NCBI GenBank assembly: GCA_013376735.1
Contig: VINJ01000001.1
Coordinates: 3,658,001-3,722,000 of the forward strand
DNA from: a bacterium Scap17
Lineage (GTDB): Bacteria > Pseudomonadota > Gammaproteobacteria > Pseudomonadales > Halomonadaceae
DNA length: 64,000 nt
Reading direction: 5' to 3'
The notes beneath the pieces are model-generated. The model did no database searches. It had not been told where the DNA came from and saw only the letters and a program-made list of their open reading frames with translations. A program made the translations under genes and the position numbers. Below, piece by piece: positions 36,596 through 46,708 of the stretch (within the stretch, counting starts at the first letter, position 1; each line of letters begins with the position of its first letter).

Positions 36596-37864
36596 TCAAC
36601 CGTAGACCTGGTCTGTGCTGGTCAGCGGGTAATGCGCCGGGAACGGCTTGCGCGCGACACCGGAATCGATGGCCGCCTGGGCCACAGCAGCCGGCAGACG
36701 CTCGAGAAGACGCGAGTCCATCGGCGTCGGGATGATGTAACCCGGGCCGAATTCGAGGCTATCGATCTCGTAGGCATCCAGCACATCCTGGCTGACCGGC
36801 TCACGCGCTAGGTCTTTCAGAGCGTGGACGGCAGCCAGCTTCATCTCTTCATTGATACGCGTCGCACGCACATCCAGCGCGCCGCGGAAGATGAACGGGA
36901 AGCCCAGCACGTTGTTGACCTGGTTCGGGTAGTCGGAGCGACCTGTCGCCATGATGACGTCCGGGCGTGCTTCGCGAGCGGTATCCGGGTGAATTTCCGG
37001 ATCCGGATTGGAGCAAGCAAAGACGATCGGGTTGGTGGCCATCTTCTTGAGCTGCTCAGCCTTGAGCAGGTTCGGGCCGGACAGGCCGACGAAGACGTCG
37101 GCGCCATCGATGGCGTCGTCCAGCGTGCGCAGCTCGGTCTCGGTGGCAAACATCGCCTTGTACTGGTTCAGGTCGTCCCGGCCGCTGTGGATCACGCCCT
37201 TGCGGTCGAGCATGAAGATGTTCTCGACCTTGGCACCACTGGCCACTAGCAGCTTCATGCAGGCGATGGCGGCAGCGCCGGCGCCCAGGCAGACGATACG
37301 CGCGTCTTCCAGCTTCTTGCCGGCGATATCCAGGGCATTGAGCATGCCGGCCGCGGTGACGATGGCGGTACCGTGCTGATCGTCATGGAAAACCGGGATG
37401 TTGCACTGTTCGATCAGCGCCTGTTCGACTTCGAAGCACTCCGGTGCCTTGATGTCTTCCAGGTTGATGCCACCGTAAGTGGTATGGATGCGACGCACGG
37501 TGTCGATGAAGGCCTGCGGGCTTTCCGCATCCACTTCGACATCGACGGAGTTGATACCAGCGAAGCGCTTGAACAGCACGCCCTTGCCTTCCATGACCGG
37601 CTTGGAAGCCAGCGGCCCCAGGTTGCCCAAGCCAAGGATGGCAGTCCCGTCAGAGATGACCGCGACCAGATTGCCCTTGCCGGTGTACAGGTAGGCGTTT
37701 TCCGGGTCGGCGGCGATTTCGCGGCACGGCTCGGCAACGCCCGGGCTGTAGGCCAGCGCCAGGTGCTTGGCGGTCTCGGTCGGCTTGGTCAGCTCGATGG
37801 AGAGCTTCCCGGGAATCGGTTCGGCGTGATATTGCAGTGCTGCTTTCTTCATGGCATCAGACAT
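36596..37864 (-). CDS. maeB: Malic enzyme (short form without phosphotransacetylase domain)
   Basis: Oxidative decarboxylation of malate to pyruvate. The 422-residue protein has YSPGVAEPCREIA with the catalytic Tyr, VAVISDGTAILGLGNLGP, LFKRFAGI with the catalytic Lys, the metal ligands ECFEVEQAL/HDDQHGTAIV, the Rossmann GAGAAAIACMKLLV, and CSNPDPEI. It ends soon after the malic enzyme fold, unlike E. coli MaeB (759 residues), which adds a phosphotransacetylase-like part. Pseudomonas has the same short enzyme next to ponA. The ATG at 37864 (MSDAMKKAALQYH) matches the family start; nearby in-frame ATGs at 37873 and 37852 are alternatives. Confidence 0.93.
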   Translation of the reverse strand: MSDAMKKAALQYHAEPIPGKLSIELTKPTETAKHLALAYSPGVAEPCREIAADPENAYLYTGKGNLVAVISDGTAILGLGNLGPLASKPVMEGKGVLFKRFAGINSVDVEVDAESPQAFIDTVRRIHTTYGGINLEDIKAPECFEVEQALIEQCNIPVFHDDQHGTAIVTAAGMLNALDIAGKKLEDARIVCLGAGAAAIACMKLLVASGAKVENIFMLDRKGVIHSGRDDLNQYKAMFATETELRTLDDAIDGADVFVGLSGPNLLKAEQLKKMATNPIVFACSNPDPEIHPDTAREARPDVIMATGRSDYPNQVNNVLGFPFIFRGALDVRATRINEEMKLAAVHALKDLAREPVSQDVLDAYEIDSLEFGPGYIIPTPMDSRLLERLPAAVAQAAIDSGVARKPFPAHYPLTSTDQVYG

Positions 37865-38294
37865 GCGTGTCATCCGGTATTTTGGCGGGGGTTGGCTGCT
37901 CCAGAATATAGAAAAAGACACTTCTGAACAACCGACGCAACTTGCTGTTATGCATGACTTTAAAACGAATGTTTAAAAAATGTTTTAGCCATTCGTCTAA
38001 CGTTATGGATGCCCTATCCAGCCATAAACCTTTCCTTATCACTGACAGGATTTCTCGTCGATTTTGCCCCTTGTTGACGCCACGATTCGCGCAAGATCCT
38101 CGATTTTCGACCGCTCACCGACGCAACCCGCCATTCCCGGTACGCTTGATGCAGAGGCAGAGCAGAAAAAGTGCCAAATCGGAAACAATCTTTCCCTTCA
38201 GCAAGTACAGCGCAGGGGTGACATCTCCGCAAGGGCGTCTCGAACCAGCTGTCGTGGTCGCGGCCCTCTTCAGAGGGGCCTGAACGACAGACAC
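37865..38294. promoter_or_regulatory. maeB upstream region with an A/T-rich inverted repeat
   Basis: No credible gene was found in 430 bp. At 37961-38000 the sequence is strongly A/T-rich and contains ACGAATG (37965-37971) and its complement CATTCGT (37990-37996), 25 bp centre to centre, which could be an operator or promoter of maeB. The rest shows only short frames without family features. Confidence 0.4.
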
Positions 38295-38322
38295 AAAAAA
38301 ACCCGCTCGTGAGCGGGTTTTT
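38295..38322 (-). terminator. Rho-independent terminator of rpmE
   Basis: AAACCCGCTC pairs with GAGCGGGTTT across a 2-base gap (four unpaired bases in practice), with As on the left giving a U-run on the minus strand. It starts 57 bp after the rpmE stop and can also act on the plus strand (TTTTTC). Confidence 0.88.
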
Positions 38323-38378
38323 CGTCCATGACGCTGCAAGAGGCGCAGCGCCATGAAAGCGACAAGCAGCTGAAGGTA

Positions 38379-38591
38379 TCAGCGCTTGATGGCAGCACCG
38401 AAACGCTTGTTGAAGCGCTCGACGCGACCACCGGTGGTAGCCTGCTTCTGCTTGCCGGTGTAGAACGGGTGGCACTCGGAGCACACGTCAAGCGCGAAAG
38501 CCTGCTTGGAAGTGGTACCGATTTCGTGCTGCGCGCCGCAGGAGCAAGTTGCGGTCTGGCGCTGGTAGTCCGGATGGATACCCTGTTTCAT
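38379..38591 (-). CDS. rpmE: 50S ribosomal protein L31
   Basis: Small ribosomal protein at the subunit bridge. The 70-residue protein begins [10 protein letters not shown] and holds four zinc-ligand cysteines (C16, C18, C37, C40 in ATCSCGA and VCSECHPFY). It is the zinc-binding (C+) form, which serves as a zinc store and is often replaced by a C- paralogue under zinc limitation (family knowledge). The frame extends 11 codons upstream without conservation. It is divergent from priA, as in Pseudomonas. Confidence 0.97.
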   Translation of the reverse strand: MKQGIHPDYQRQTATCSCGAQHEIGTTSKQAFALDVCSECHPFYTGKQKQATTGGRVERFNKRFGAAIKR

Positions 38592-38831
38592 GATGTGTAA
38601 CCTCAGGTCGCTGTGCACCGCCACCTGATCACTTGCCAGGCACCGTACACGGGTTTTGGATTGAACCGGTCATTCCGCCGTTTCCGACGGAAGGCCGGGC
38701 ATTTTACCAGTCATCTGCCGCAAGACCAAACTTTGTGCCGTTTATTGCGAGCAACACTCTGTAGACTGCGTGCCACGGCATATTCCCGTTTTCCTGAATG
38801 CTTCATATCACCTCATATCCGGATACCTTGC

Positions 38832-41090
38832 GTGCCTGACACTACCGACAAGACTGCGACTCACCTGCCGGGACCTGTGCTGGGCATCGCGATTCCCGGC
38901 CCGCTGCGCGATCTGTTCGACTACCTGCCATCCCGCCAACCGCCCCGCCACGGCTGGCAGGTGGGCCTGCGCGTGCGCGTCGAATTCGGGCGTCGCCAGC
39001 TGGTCGGGGTGATCGCCGAGCTGCGCAGCGACTCAAGCTTCCCCATCGACAAGCTCAAGCCAGTCAGCGAAATCATCGATGACGAGCCGCTGCCGGCCGA
39101 CTGGTTGTGGATATGTCAGTTTACCGCGCGCTATTACCAGCACTCGCTCGGCGACACCTTCGCCCAGGCGATGCCCTCGCTGCTGCGTCAGGGGCGCGCC
39201 CTGGAGGCGCGTACCCGTGAGCGCTGGACGCTGACCGACAAGGGCCGCACCACCGAGCCGGCAAGCCTCGGGCGAGCCACCCGCCAGATCGCGTTGCTGG
39301 GACTGCTCGCCCAGCATCGTCATGGCCTGGTGCACAGCGCCATCACCGCCCAGGGCTTCACCCGCCAGCAACTGGAAACCCTGCGCGGCCGCGGCTACAT
39401 CGAATCCCGCGAGGAGCCGGTGACCGGCGCCACGCCGGAGCAGGCCAGCAAGGGCGTGCTCGCCGAACCCAGCCTGGCCCTCAACGATGAGCAGTGTCGC
39501 GCCCTCTCACGTCTGCACGACGGCCTGAGTCAATTCTCACCCACGCTGCTGGAGGGCGTGACCGGCTCCGGCAAGACCGAGGTCTACCTGCAGCTGATCG
39601 AGGCGGTGCTGGACCGCGGCGGCCAGGCGCTGGTGCTGGTGCCCGAGATCGGCCTGACGCCCCAGACGCTGGAGCGCTTTCGCAGACGCTTCCGTGTGCC
39701 GCAGGTGATGCTGCACTCCGGCGTCAGCGATGGTGAACGCCTCGATGGCTTCGAAGCCGCCCGCAGCGGCCGGGCGCGCATCGTGATCGGTACCCGCTCC
39801 GCCATCTTCACGCCGATGGCCAGACTCGGCGTGATCATCGTCGACGAGGAACACGACGGCTCCTTCAAGCAACAGGACGGCCTGCGCTATCACGCTCGCG
39901 ATCTGGCGCTGGTGCGCGGCAAGCAGGAAGGCATCCCCGTGGTGCTCGGCAGCGCCACGCCATCCCTTGAGAGCCTGCGCCATGCCCGCGAGGGGCGCTT
40001 CACGCATCTGCACCTGCATCAGCGCGCCGGACGCAGCCAGCCGGCCCGACTGCATCCGGTCGACCTACGCGGCCGCATGACGCTAGGCGGTCTCTCGACC
40101 CAGAGTCTGGAAACGATCGAGAAGCGCCTCGCCCAGGGCGATCAGGTGCTGGTATTCATCAATCGACGCGGCTTCGCGCCGACCCTGACCTGCCATGCCT
40201 GCGGCTGGATCGCCGAATGCGACAACTGCGATGCCCGCATGACCCTGCATCGCCATCCGCCCCAGCTGACCTGCCACCACTGCGAGCGCACCCGCCCGCT
40301 GCCGGACGCCTGCCCGGCCTGTGGCAGTGGCGACGTTCGCCCGCAGGGCGCAGGCACCGAGCGTACCGAAGAGCTGCTCGGCGAGAAATTCCCCGACATG
40401 CCGGTGCTGCGCATCGACCGCGACAGCACCCAGCGCAAGGACGCCATGAGCGAGGCGCTGGCGGTGATCCGGCGCGGTGAGCCCTGCCTGCTGGTCGGCA
40501 CACAGATGCTGGCCAAGGGCCACCACTTTCCTCACGTCACCCTGGTGGTGGTAGTCAACGCCGACAGCGGCCTCTACGCCGCCGACTTTCGCGCGCTGGA
40601 GCAGTCCGCGCAGCTGCTGGTGCAGGTCGCGGGTCGCGCCGGACGTGCCGAGCGTCCCGGCGAGGTATTGATCCAGACCCGCCACCCGGAAGACCCCAAC
40701 CTGCTGACACTGATCCAGGCCGGCTACCCGCAGCTGGCGGGAGAGTTGCTCGAGGAACGTCGCATCGCCCAGCTGCCGCCCTTCAGCCATCTGGCGCTGC
40801 TGCGCGCCGAGGCCAGCGACCAGCAGCAGGTCGAGCAGTGGCTATTGAAGGTGGGTAGCGCCCTGCGCCAGCACCTCGAGGCTGCCAATCTCAAGGTGGA
40901 TTGCCTCGGCCCGGTTCCCGCGCCGATGGAGCGTCGCCAGAATCGCTATCACGCCCAATTGCTGTTGCGTTGTGCGAAACGCGGCCCATTGCATGAAGCG
41001 GCGGCCTGGCTGGTGACGCTCTGCGAGCAGGACCGCGACGCGCGCCGCCTGCGCTGGTCGCTGGATGTCGATCCCATCGGCATGGCCTGA
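38832..41090 (+). CDS. priA: Primosomal helicase PriA
   Basis: Restarts stalled replication forks. The protein of 752 residues has an N-terminal DNA-binding domain (VLGIAIPGPLRDLFDYLPSR), helicase Walker A GVTGSGKT at 242-249, and the DEEH box at 338-341 followed by GSFKQQDGLRYHARD. Eight zinc cysteines (CHACGWIAECDNC, TCHHCERTRPLPDACPACG) precede GTQMLAKGHHFPHVTLV and VAGRAGRAERPGEV. The frame is open for 73 more codons. The GTG at 38832, with GGATA upstream, gives the family length (E. coli 732) and N-terminus. It lies downstream of divergent rpmE and ahead of argS. Confidence 0.96.
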   Translation: MPDTTDKTATHLPGPVLGIAIPGPLRDLFDYLPSRQPPRHGWQVGLRVRVEFGRRQLVGVIAELRSDSSFPIDKLKPVSEIIDDEPLPADWLWICQFTARYYQHSLGDTFAQAMPSLLRQGRALEARTRERWTLTDKGRTTEPASLGRATRQIALLGLLAQHRHGLVHSAITAQGFTRQQLETLRGRGYIESREEPVTGATPEQASKGVLAEPSLALNDEQCRALSRLHDGLSQFSPTLLEGVTGSGKTEVYLQLIEAVLDRGGQALVLVPEIGLTPQTLERFRRRFRVPQVMLHSGVSDGERLDGFEAARSGRARIVIGTRSAIFTPMARLGVIIVDEEHDGSFKQQDGLRYHARDLALVRGKQEGIPVVLGSATPSLESLRHAREGRFTHLHLHQRAGRSQPARLHPVDLRGRMTLGGLSTQSLETIEKRLAQGDQVLVFINRRGFAPTLTCHACGWIAECDNCDARMTLHRHPPQLTCHHCERTRPLPDACPACGSGDVRPQGAGTERTEELLGEKFPDMPVLRIDRDSTQRKDAMSEALAVIRRGEPCLLVGTQMLAKGHHFPHVTLVVVVNADSGLYAADFRALEQSAQLLVQVAGRAGRAERPGEVLIQTRHPEDPNLLTLIQAGYPQLAGELLEERRIAQLPPFSHLALLRAEASDQQQVEQWLLKVGSALRQHLEAANLKVDCLGPVPAPMERRQNRYHAQLLLRCAKRGPLHEAAAWLVTLCEQDRDARRLRWSLDVDPIGMA

Positions 41091-41330
41091 GCTCATTGCC
41101 AGCGGCGTGACAGCCCTGCACGCCGCTTGCGATGAACTGACCACTATCCCTGCTGGGCGCGGAATGCGGCGCGATTGATCACGACGGTTTATGCAAGCCC
41201 CAGGATCGGTGATAATGCCCGCCATCGTGCAGCGACATCCGCACTCCCCCATTGCCCGCAGGCCTGATGCCTGCAACCGCCTGCTGTATGGCACGCGGTG
41301 CGACCCGAGCCGTGAAGAGACCGATATTCC

Positions 41331-43016
41331 ATGAAAGAGACGATCATCGAACTGCTGGGCCAGGCCCTGGAAACCCTCAAGGCCGACGGCACCCTGCCCG
41401 CCGACGCCAGCCCGCAGATCAAGGTCGACCCGACCAAGGACAAGAGCCACGGCGACTACGCCAGCAATCTGGCGATGATGACGTCCAAGGCCGCCGGCAT
41501 GAAGCCGCGCGATCTGGCCGAGAAGCTGATCGCGGCGCTGCCGGCCTCCGATGCCGTCTCCAAGGTCGAGATCGCCGGCCCCGGCTTCCTGAACTTCTTC
41601 GCTGACACTGGTGCGGTAGCCGACATCGTGCGTCGCATCTTCAGCGAAAACGACAGCTTCGGTCACAGCGATGCGGGCGCCGGCGAGAAGGTCCAGGTCG
41701 AGTTCGTCTCCGCCAACCCGACCGGCCCGCTGCACGTCGGCCACGGCCGCGGCGCCGCGGTCGGCGACGTGCTGTGCCGACTGCTGGCCGCCACCGGCCA
41801 CGATGTCACGCGCGAGTTCTACTACAACGACGCCGGCGCCCAGATCAACAATCTGGCACTCTCCGTCCAGGCACGCGCCAAGGGCCTGGGCCCGGACGAC
41901 GCCAGCTGGCCGGCCGATGGCTACCGCGGTGACTACATCAGCGAACTGGCCGCCTCCTACATGGCCGGCGACACCGTCGAAGCCGATGGCAAGCAGGTCA
42001 CCGGCGCCGCGGATACCGATGACCTGGAGGCCATCCGCGTCTTCGCCGTCGCCTACCTGCGTCACGAGCAGGACCTCGACCTCAAGGCCTTTGGTGTCGA
42101 ATTCGATGTCTACTTCCTCGAGTCCTCGCTCTACCGCGACGGCAAGGTCGAGGAGACCGTCAAGCGTCTGGTCGACAACGGCTATACCTACGAAGACGAT
42201 GGCGCCATGTGGCTGCGTACCACCGACTTCGGTGACGACAAGGACCGCGTGATGCGCAAGCGTGACGGCGGCTACACCTACTTCCTGCCCGATGTCGCCT
42301 ACCACCTCGACAAGTGGCAGCGAGGCTTCACCCAGGTCATCAACGAGCAGGGTGCCGACCACCACTCCACCGTGACCCGCGTGCGTGCCGGTCTGCAGGC
42401 TCTGCAGGCGGACATTCCCAAGGGCTGGCCGGACTATGTGCTGCACCAGATGGTCACCGTGATGCGCTCCGGCGAGGAAGTGAAGCTCTCCAAGCGTGCC
42501 GGTAGCTACGTGACCCTGCGCGACCTGATCGAGGAAGTCGGCCGCGACGCGACCCGCTACTTCCTGGCCGCACGTCGCGCCGACTCCCAGCTGACCTTCG
42601 ACATCGATCTGGCCCGTTCCCAGTCCAATGACAACCCGGTCTACTACATCCAGTACGCTCACGCCCGCGTGCATAGCGTGCTGCGCAAGGCCAGCCGCGA
42701 AGAGAAGCCCTTCGACGAGGCCCTGGCCATGGCGCAGCTCACCCTGCTGACCAGCGATCAGGAAAAGGCCGTGATGAACCGCATGGCGCAGTTCCCGGAT
42801 GTCATCGCCCACGCCGCCAAGGTCCGCGAGCCGCAGCAGCTCGCCCAGTACCTGCAGGACCTCTCCTCCGACTTCCATACCTGCTACAACGCGGTGAAGG
42901 TGATGGTCGAGGACGACGCGACCCGCAATGCGCGCATGGCGCTGGGTCTGGCGACCGCTCAGGTCATCCGCAACGGCCTGGCCCTGCTGGGTGTCAGCGC
43001 TCCCGAGGAGATGTAA
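41331..43016 (+). CDS. argS: Arginine-tRNA ligase
   Basis: Class I synthetase for arginine. The 561-residue protein has the N-terminal tRNA-contact domain, [19 protein letters not shown] (HIGH motif as HVGH), [24 protein letters not shown] with a degenerate KMSKS (KLSKR), and the DALR anticodon-binding domain at the end ([22 protein letters not shown]). A possible -10 (GATAAT, 41211-41216) lies 115 bp upstream. The SPOR-domain gene follows after 3 bp, so they are one operon. Confidence 0.97.
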   Translation: MKETIIELLGQALETLKADGTLPADASPQIKVDPTKDKSHGDYASNLAMMTSKAAGMKPRDLAEKLIAALPASDAVSKVEIAGPGFLNFFADTGAVADIVRRIFSENDSFGHSDAGAGEKVQVEFVSANPTGPLHVGHGRGAAVGDVLCRLLAATGHDVTREFYYNDAGAQINNLALSVQARAKGLGPDDASWPADGYRGDYISELAASYMAGDTVEADGKQVTGAADTDDLEAIRVFAVAYLRHEQDLDLKAFGVEFDVYFLESSLYRDGKVEETVKRLVDNGYTYEDDGAMWLRTTDFGDDKDRVMRKRDGGYTYFLPDVAYHLDKWQRGFTQVINEQGADHHSTVTRVRAGLQALQADIPKGWPDYVLHQMVTVMRSGEEVKLSKRAGSYVTLRDLIEEVGRDATRYFLAARRADSQLTFDIDLARSQSNDNPVYYIQYAHARVHSVLRKASREEKPFDEALAMAQLTLLTSDQEKAVMNRMAQFPDVIAHAAKVREPQQLAQYLQDLSSDFHTCYNAVKVMVEDDATRNARMALGLATAQVIRNGLALLGVSAPEEM

Positions 43017-43019
43017 GCC

Positions 43020-43685
43020 ATGGCTGCTCGCCGCCCCGCCAGCAAGAAGCCCGCCTCCCGCCAGGGGGCGAGCCCCCGTCGGCAACCCGCTGCCAGCCAG
43101 AGTCGTGGTCTGCCCGGCTGGCTGTGGGGCATCATCGGTCTGATCGCCGGCTTCGCTCTCGCGCAGTACTTCGAGAAACAGGCTCCGCGTCTGCCGGTCG
43201 CGGCCATCGTGCCCAAGGCCAACACTCAGCAGAGCGGGCAGCAGAACGGACAACAGAACGGGCAGCAGGCCGCCAAACAGGGCAACCAGCAGCAGAGGGA
43301 AGCCGCCGAAGAGTCCGCCGGCAACATGCCGACCTTCGAGTTCTACACCCTGCTGCCGGAAACCGAGGTGATCGCGCCCAAGGTGGATGAGTACAAATCC
43401 ACGCCGCGTCCGGGCAGCGCCGAGAGCACCAAGAAGACCGAGGCCTCGCTGACCAACTACATGTTGCAGGCCGCGTCCTTCCGCGAGATGAGCGATGCCA
43501 GGAAGCTGGCCGGCAAGCTCAAGGACCTTGGCCTGCTGGCCAAGGTCAGTGATGTCAATGCCTCCGGCGGCACTGTCTGGCACCGGGTGCAGGTCGGCCC
43601 CTACAAGGACACCCGCGAGCTCAATCGCGCCCAGGACCTGATGAACACCCAGGGCATCGAGCCCCTGTTGATCAAGCTGCAGTAA
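43020..43685 (+). CDS. FtsN-like SPOR-domain cell division protein
   Basis: This 221-residue bitopic protein has a basic cytoplasmic tail (1-30), one membrane helix (about 33-49), a Gln/Asn-rich linker with near repeats of SGQQNGQQNGQQ, and a C-terminal SPOR domain (about 145-221: NYMLQAASFREMSDARKLAG, HRVQVGPYKDTRELNRAQDL). SPOR domains bind denuded septal peptidoglycan. The spacing to argS is 3 bp. Pseudomonas has the same gene between argS and hslV, annotated as FtsN-like. The essential FtsN periplasmic motif could not be recognised with confidence, so no symbol is given. Confidence 0.88.
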   Translation: MAARRPASKKPASRQGASPRRQPAASQSRGLPGWLWGIIGLIAGFALAQYFEKQAPRLPVAAIVPKANTQQSGQQNGQQNGQQAAKQGNQQQREAAEESAGNMPTFEFYTLLPETEVIAPKVDEYKSTPRPGSAESTKKTEASLTNYMLQAASFREMSDARKLAGKLKDLGLLAKVSDVNASGGTVWHRVQVGPYKDTRELNRAQDLMNTQGIEPLLIKLQ

Positions 43686-43708
43686 GCCAGGCGTGAGCCT
43701 TGCGACAG

Positions 43709-43738
43709 ACGGGCCCGCTCATTTTTGAGCGGGCCCGT
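43709..43738 (+). terminator. Terminator of argS and the SPOR-domain gene
   Basis: A perfect 13-bp stem, ACGGGCCCGCTCA with TGAGCGGGCCCGT, encloses a TTTT loop 24 bp past the stop. There is no U-run after it, but it is very stable. Confidence 0.65.
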
Positions 43739-43791
43739 TGCATGAGGGCGCAGACCAGGGCCGATCGCAATCAACGCTGAGTCGCCGATGA

Positions 43792-43819
43792 CTTGAAACC
43801 CGTATCGGCGCCCCCATCT
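43792..43819 (+). promoter_or_regulatory. RpoH (sigma32) heat-shock promoter of hslVU
   Basis: CTTGAA at 43792-43797 and CCCCATCT at 43812-43819 are 14 bp apart, matching the sigma32 consensus CTTGAA-N13/14-CCCCATnT. They lie about 200 bp upstream of hslV, the classical heat-shock operon, and downstream of the argS-operon hairpin. Confidence 0.8.
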
Positions 43820-44016
43820 ACAGCATTCCGGTGAGACATCAGGCCCGCGTGCCGCCCATCAGGCGGTGCAGGAGCGCGGCAAGCAGTGGCAAGCGCCAGA
43901 CTGACGATCACCACCCGTTTTACGCGACGAGGCCACGGCCTCGTCTGCCCAGAAATGCCATGCCCGGCCCCGTTCACCTTATTCCAATCGCCGGCATGCT
44001 CTCTCAGGAGTTATCC

Positions 44017-44538
44017 ATGACCACGATCGTCTCCGTGCGTCGCAACGGCCAGGTCGCCCTGGCTGGTGACGGCCAGGTATCCCTTGGCAACACTGTCATG
44101 AAAGGCAACGCCGCCAAGGTGCGTCGTCTGTATCGCAACCAGGTACTGGCCGGCTTCGCCGGCGGTACCGCCGATGCCTTCACGCTGTTCGAACGCTTCG
44201 AAGCGCAGCTCGAGAAGTATCAGGGCCAGCTGGTGAAGTCCGCCGTGGAGCTTGCCAAGGAGTGGCGCTCAGACCGCGCTCTGCGCAAACTTGAGGCCAT
44301 GCTGGTGGTCGCCGACAAGCATGCCTCCCTGATCATCACCGGCAATGGTGACGTGGTCGAGCCCGAGCACGGCGTGCTGGCCATCGGCTCCGGCGGCAAC
44401 TACGCCGAGGCCGCCGCGCGTGCCCTGATCGAGAATACCGAGCTTTCCGCCCGCGAGATCACCGAGAAGTCCATCTCCATCGCGGCCGACATCTGCGTCT
44501 TCACCAACCACAATGCCATCATCGAGGAGCTGTCCTGA
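44017..44538 (+). CDS. hslV: ATP-dependent protease subunit HslV
   Basis: Proteasome-like peptidase of the HslUV (ClpQY) complex. The 173-residue protein starts [20 protein letters not shown]; after Met removal Thr2 becomes the catalytic N-terminus. Conserved stretches include [36 protein letters not shown] and [20 protein letters not shown] lies six bases before the ATG; the longer upstream frame is not conserved. hslU begins one base after its stop. An RpoH promoter lies upstream. Confidence 0.98.
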   Translation: MTTIVSVRRNGQVALAGDGQVSLGNTVMKGNAAKVRRLYRNQVLAGFAGGTADAFTLFERFEAQLEKYQGQLVKSAVELAKEWRSDRALRKLEAMLVVADKHASLIITGNGDVVEPEHGVLAIGSGGNYAEAAARALIENTELSAREITEKSISIAADICVFTNHNAIIEELS

Positions 44539-44539
44539 G

Positions 44540-45865
44540 ATGTCCCAGATGACCCCGAAGGAAATCGTCAACGCCCTCGACCAGCACATCGTCGGCCAGC
44601 CGGAAGCCAAGCGTGCCGTGGCCGTCGCCATGCGCAACCGCTGGCGCCGCATGCAACTCAATGACGACCTGCGTCCGGAAGTCACGCCGAAGAACATCCT
44701 GATGATCGGCCCGACCGGTGTCGGCAAGACCGAGATCGCCCGTCGTCTGGCCAAGCTGGCCGGTGCGCCCTTCCTCAAGATCGAGGCGACCAAGTTCACC
44801 GAGGTCGGCTACGTCGGCCGTGACGTGGAATCCATCATCCGCGACCTGGTCGAGGTCGCGATGAAGCTGGTACGCGAAGATGCCATGAAGGAAGTGCGCG
44901 ACAAGGCCGAAGATGCCGCCGAAGAGCGCATCCTCGACGCCCTGCTGCCGCGTGTGCGTGGCGAAGAGTACGACGCTGCCGCCAACAACAGCAGCACGCG
45001 CCAGATGTTCCGCAAGAAGCTGCGCGAAGGTCAGCTGGATGACAAGGAAATCGACATCGAGCTGAGCCCGGCCAGCCAGAGTCTCGATTTCGCCACCCCG
45101 CCGGGGATGGAAGAGATGACCAGCCAGCTGCAGTCCATGTTCTCCAACATGGGCAAGCAGCAGAAAGAGAGCCGTCGCATCACCGTCAAGGAAGCGCTCA
45201 AGCTGGTTCACGAGGAAGAAGCGGCCAGAATGGTCAGCGATGAAGACCTCAAGAGCCGTGCCATCGAGGCCGTCGAACAGAACGGCATCGTCTTCCTCGA
45301 CGAGATCGACAAGGTCGCCAAGCGTGGCGAATCCGGCAGTGGCGGCGATGTGTCCCGCGAAGGCGTGCAGCGCGATCTGCTGCCGCTGATCGAGGGCTCC
45401 ACCGTGTCCACCAAGCACGGCATGGTCAAGACCGACCACATCCTGTTCATCGCCTCCGGTGCCTTCCACCTGTCCAAGCCGTCGGACATGATTCCGGAGC
45501 TGCAGGGCCGTCTGCCGATCCGTGTCGAGCTCAACGCCCTGACGCCGGAAGACTTCAAGCGCATCCTGACCGAGCCGTCCGCCGCCCTGATCCGTCAGTA
45601 CAAGGCCTTGCTGGCGACCGAAGGCGTCGAGCTGAGCTTCGCGGACGATGCCATCGAGCGCATCGCCCAGATCGCCTATCAGGTCAACGAAGGCACCGAG
45701 AACATCGGCGCGCGTCGTCTGCACACCGTGATGGAGCGCCTGCTGGAAGAGATTTCCTACGAGGGCGGTGATCAGGCCGGCGAGCTCAAGGTCGATGCCG
45801 CCTATGTCGATGCCCGCCTGGGTGATCTGGCGCGTGATGAAGACCTGTCGCGCTACATCCTCTGA
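44540..45865 (+). CDS. hslU: HslUV protease ATPase subunit HslU
   Basis: AAA+ unfoldase that feeds HslV. The 441-residue protein has [20 protein letters not shown], Walker A GPTGVGKT at 57-64, [19 protein letters not shown] (pore GYVG), the intermediate domain, Walker [12 protein letters not shown], sensor FIASGAFH, and the C-terminal RYIL that docks into HslV. Translation probably starts at 44540 just after the hslV stop; a second ATG is at 44549. The length matches E. coli (443). Confidence 0.98.
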   Translation: MSQMTPKEIVNALDQHIVGQPEAKRAVAVAMRNRWRRMQLNDDLRPEVTPKNILMIGPTGVGKTEIARRLAKLAGAPFLKIEATKFTEVGYVGRDVESIIRDLVEVAMKLVREDAMKEVRDKAEDAAEERILDALLPRVRGEEYDAAANNSSTRQMFRKKLREGQLDDKEIDIELSPASQSLDFATPPGMEEMTSQLQSMFSNMGKQQKESRRITVKEALKLVHEEEAARMVSDEDLKSRAIEAVEQNGIVFLDEIDKVAKRGESGSGGDVSREGVQRDLLPLIEGSTVSTKHGMVKTDHILFIASGAFHLSKPSDMIPELQGRLPIRVELNALTPEDFKRILTEPSAALIRQYKALLATEGVELSFADDAIERIAQIAYQVNEGTENIGARRLHTVMERLLEEISYEGGDQAGELKVDAAYVDARLGDLARDEDLSRYIL

Positions 45866-45927
45866 CGACACGCTCACGCGCCTGACAGCCCCTCATGGAA
45901 GCCAGTCCCGTTCCTGAGGGGACTTCT

Positions 45928-45961
45928 GACGCCCGATCCGGCTTGGCCCGGATCGGGCGTC
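45928..45961 (+). terminator. Hairpin downstream of hslU
   Basis: GACGCCCGATCCGG pairs perfectly over 14 bp with CCGGATCGGGCGTC around a 6-base loop, 63 bp past the hslU stop. It has no U-run. Confidence 0.65.
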
Positions 45962-46076
45962 AGTGCATCATGCGCACCAGACACATCGACCGGCCAAGCG
46001 CCGCGCTCGACGCCTATCTGCCTTCGCCATGCCGCCCTGCGCCACCGCGCGGCATGCCAAGCCCGAGGATGCCCCG

Positions 46077-46562
46077 ATGAGCCACGACACCCCCAGGAAT
46101 GCCGCCGCGTCCCACGACGCTGATCCCAGCGGCCAGCAACGCGACTACCGCCTCAACGAGCGCCATGCCCGCGATGGCGAAGAGGCCCCGGTACCGACAC
46201 GAGTGCACTACCACAAGTCACAGCGCGAACTGGAACTGGGCTACGCCGATGGCCAGAGCTTCCGCCTGAGCACCGAATTCCTGCGCGTGATGTCGCCGTC
46301 GGCGGAAGTGCGTGGCCACGGTGTCGGCCAGGAAACCCTGCAGGTCGGCATGCGCTACGTCGGGCTGACCAACATCACCCAGAGCGGCCGCTACGCGCTG
46401 AAGCTGCACTTCGATGATGGCCATGACAGCGGCCTGTATACCTGGGAATACCTGTGGGAACTGGCCAATCGCCGCGACGCCATGTGGGCCTACTACCTGC
46501 GTCAGCTAGAAGAGGCCGGCGCCTCGCGCGAACCACTGGGCATTCCGCTCAACCAGCTGTAA
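46077..46562 (+). CDS. DUF971 (gamma-butyrobetaine hydroxylase-like N-terminal domain) protein
   Basis: This 161-residue protein has a disordered N-terminus (about 1-40) and one DUF971 domain: VHYHKSQRELELGYADGQSFRLSTEFLRVMSPSAEVRGHG, then VGLTNITQSGRYALKLHFDDGHDSGLYTWEYLWELA. The domain is also found at the N-terminus of gamma-butyrobetaine dioxygenases and in Fe-S-related proteins, but no catalytic dioxygenase domain is present here. GAGGA lies 8 bases before the ATG at 46077. Pseudomonas has the same gene after hslU. Its function is unknown. Confidence 0.9.
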   Translation: MSHDTPRNAAASHDADPSGQQRDYRLNERHARDGEEAPVPTRVHYHKSQRELELGYADGQSFRLSTEFLRVMSPSAEVRGHGVGQETLQVGMRYVGLTNITQSGRYALKLHFDDGHDSGLYTWEYLWELANRRDAMWAYYLRQLEEAGASREPLGIPLNQL

Positions 46563-46708
46563 GCCACTGATGTCACTGGCGCGGCAAGATGTCCGAGTCG
46601 ACGTCTTGCCAAAAGACAGCCCGCTGGCCAGCGGTTACAATCGAGCCACTGCGAAAGCTCACCATATCGTGCTGACGTCGCCACGGCGGCGTCACAACAG
46701 GGGAAGTC

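Noticed and set aside
43240..43300. CAGCAGAACGGACAACAG-type short repeats as a CRISPR or mobile repeat
   Set aside because: They encode the Gln/Asn linker of the SPOR protein in frame, so this is codon-level low complexity.
40842..43583. 913-residue minus-strand ORF opposite argS
   Set aside because: A classic high-GC shadow frame of argS and the end of priA; the plus strand has clear synthetase and helicase motifs.
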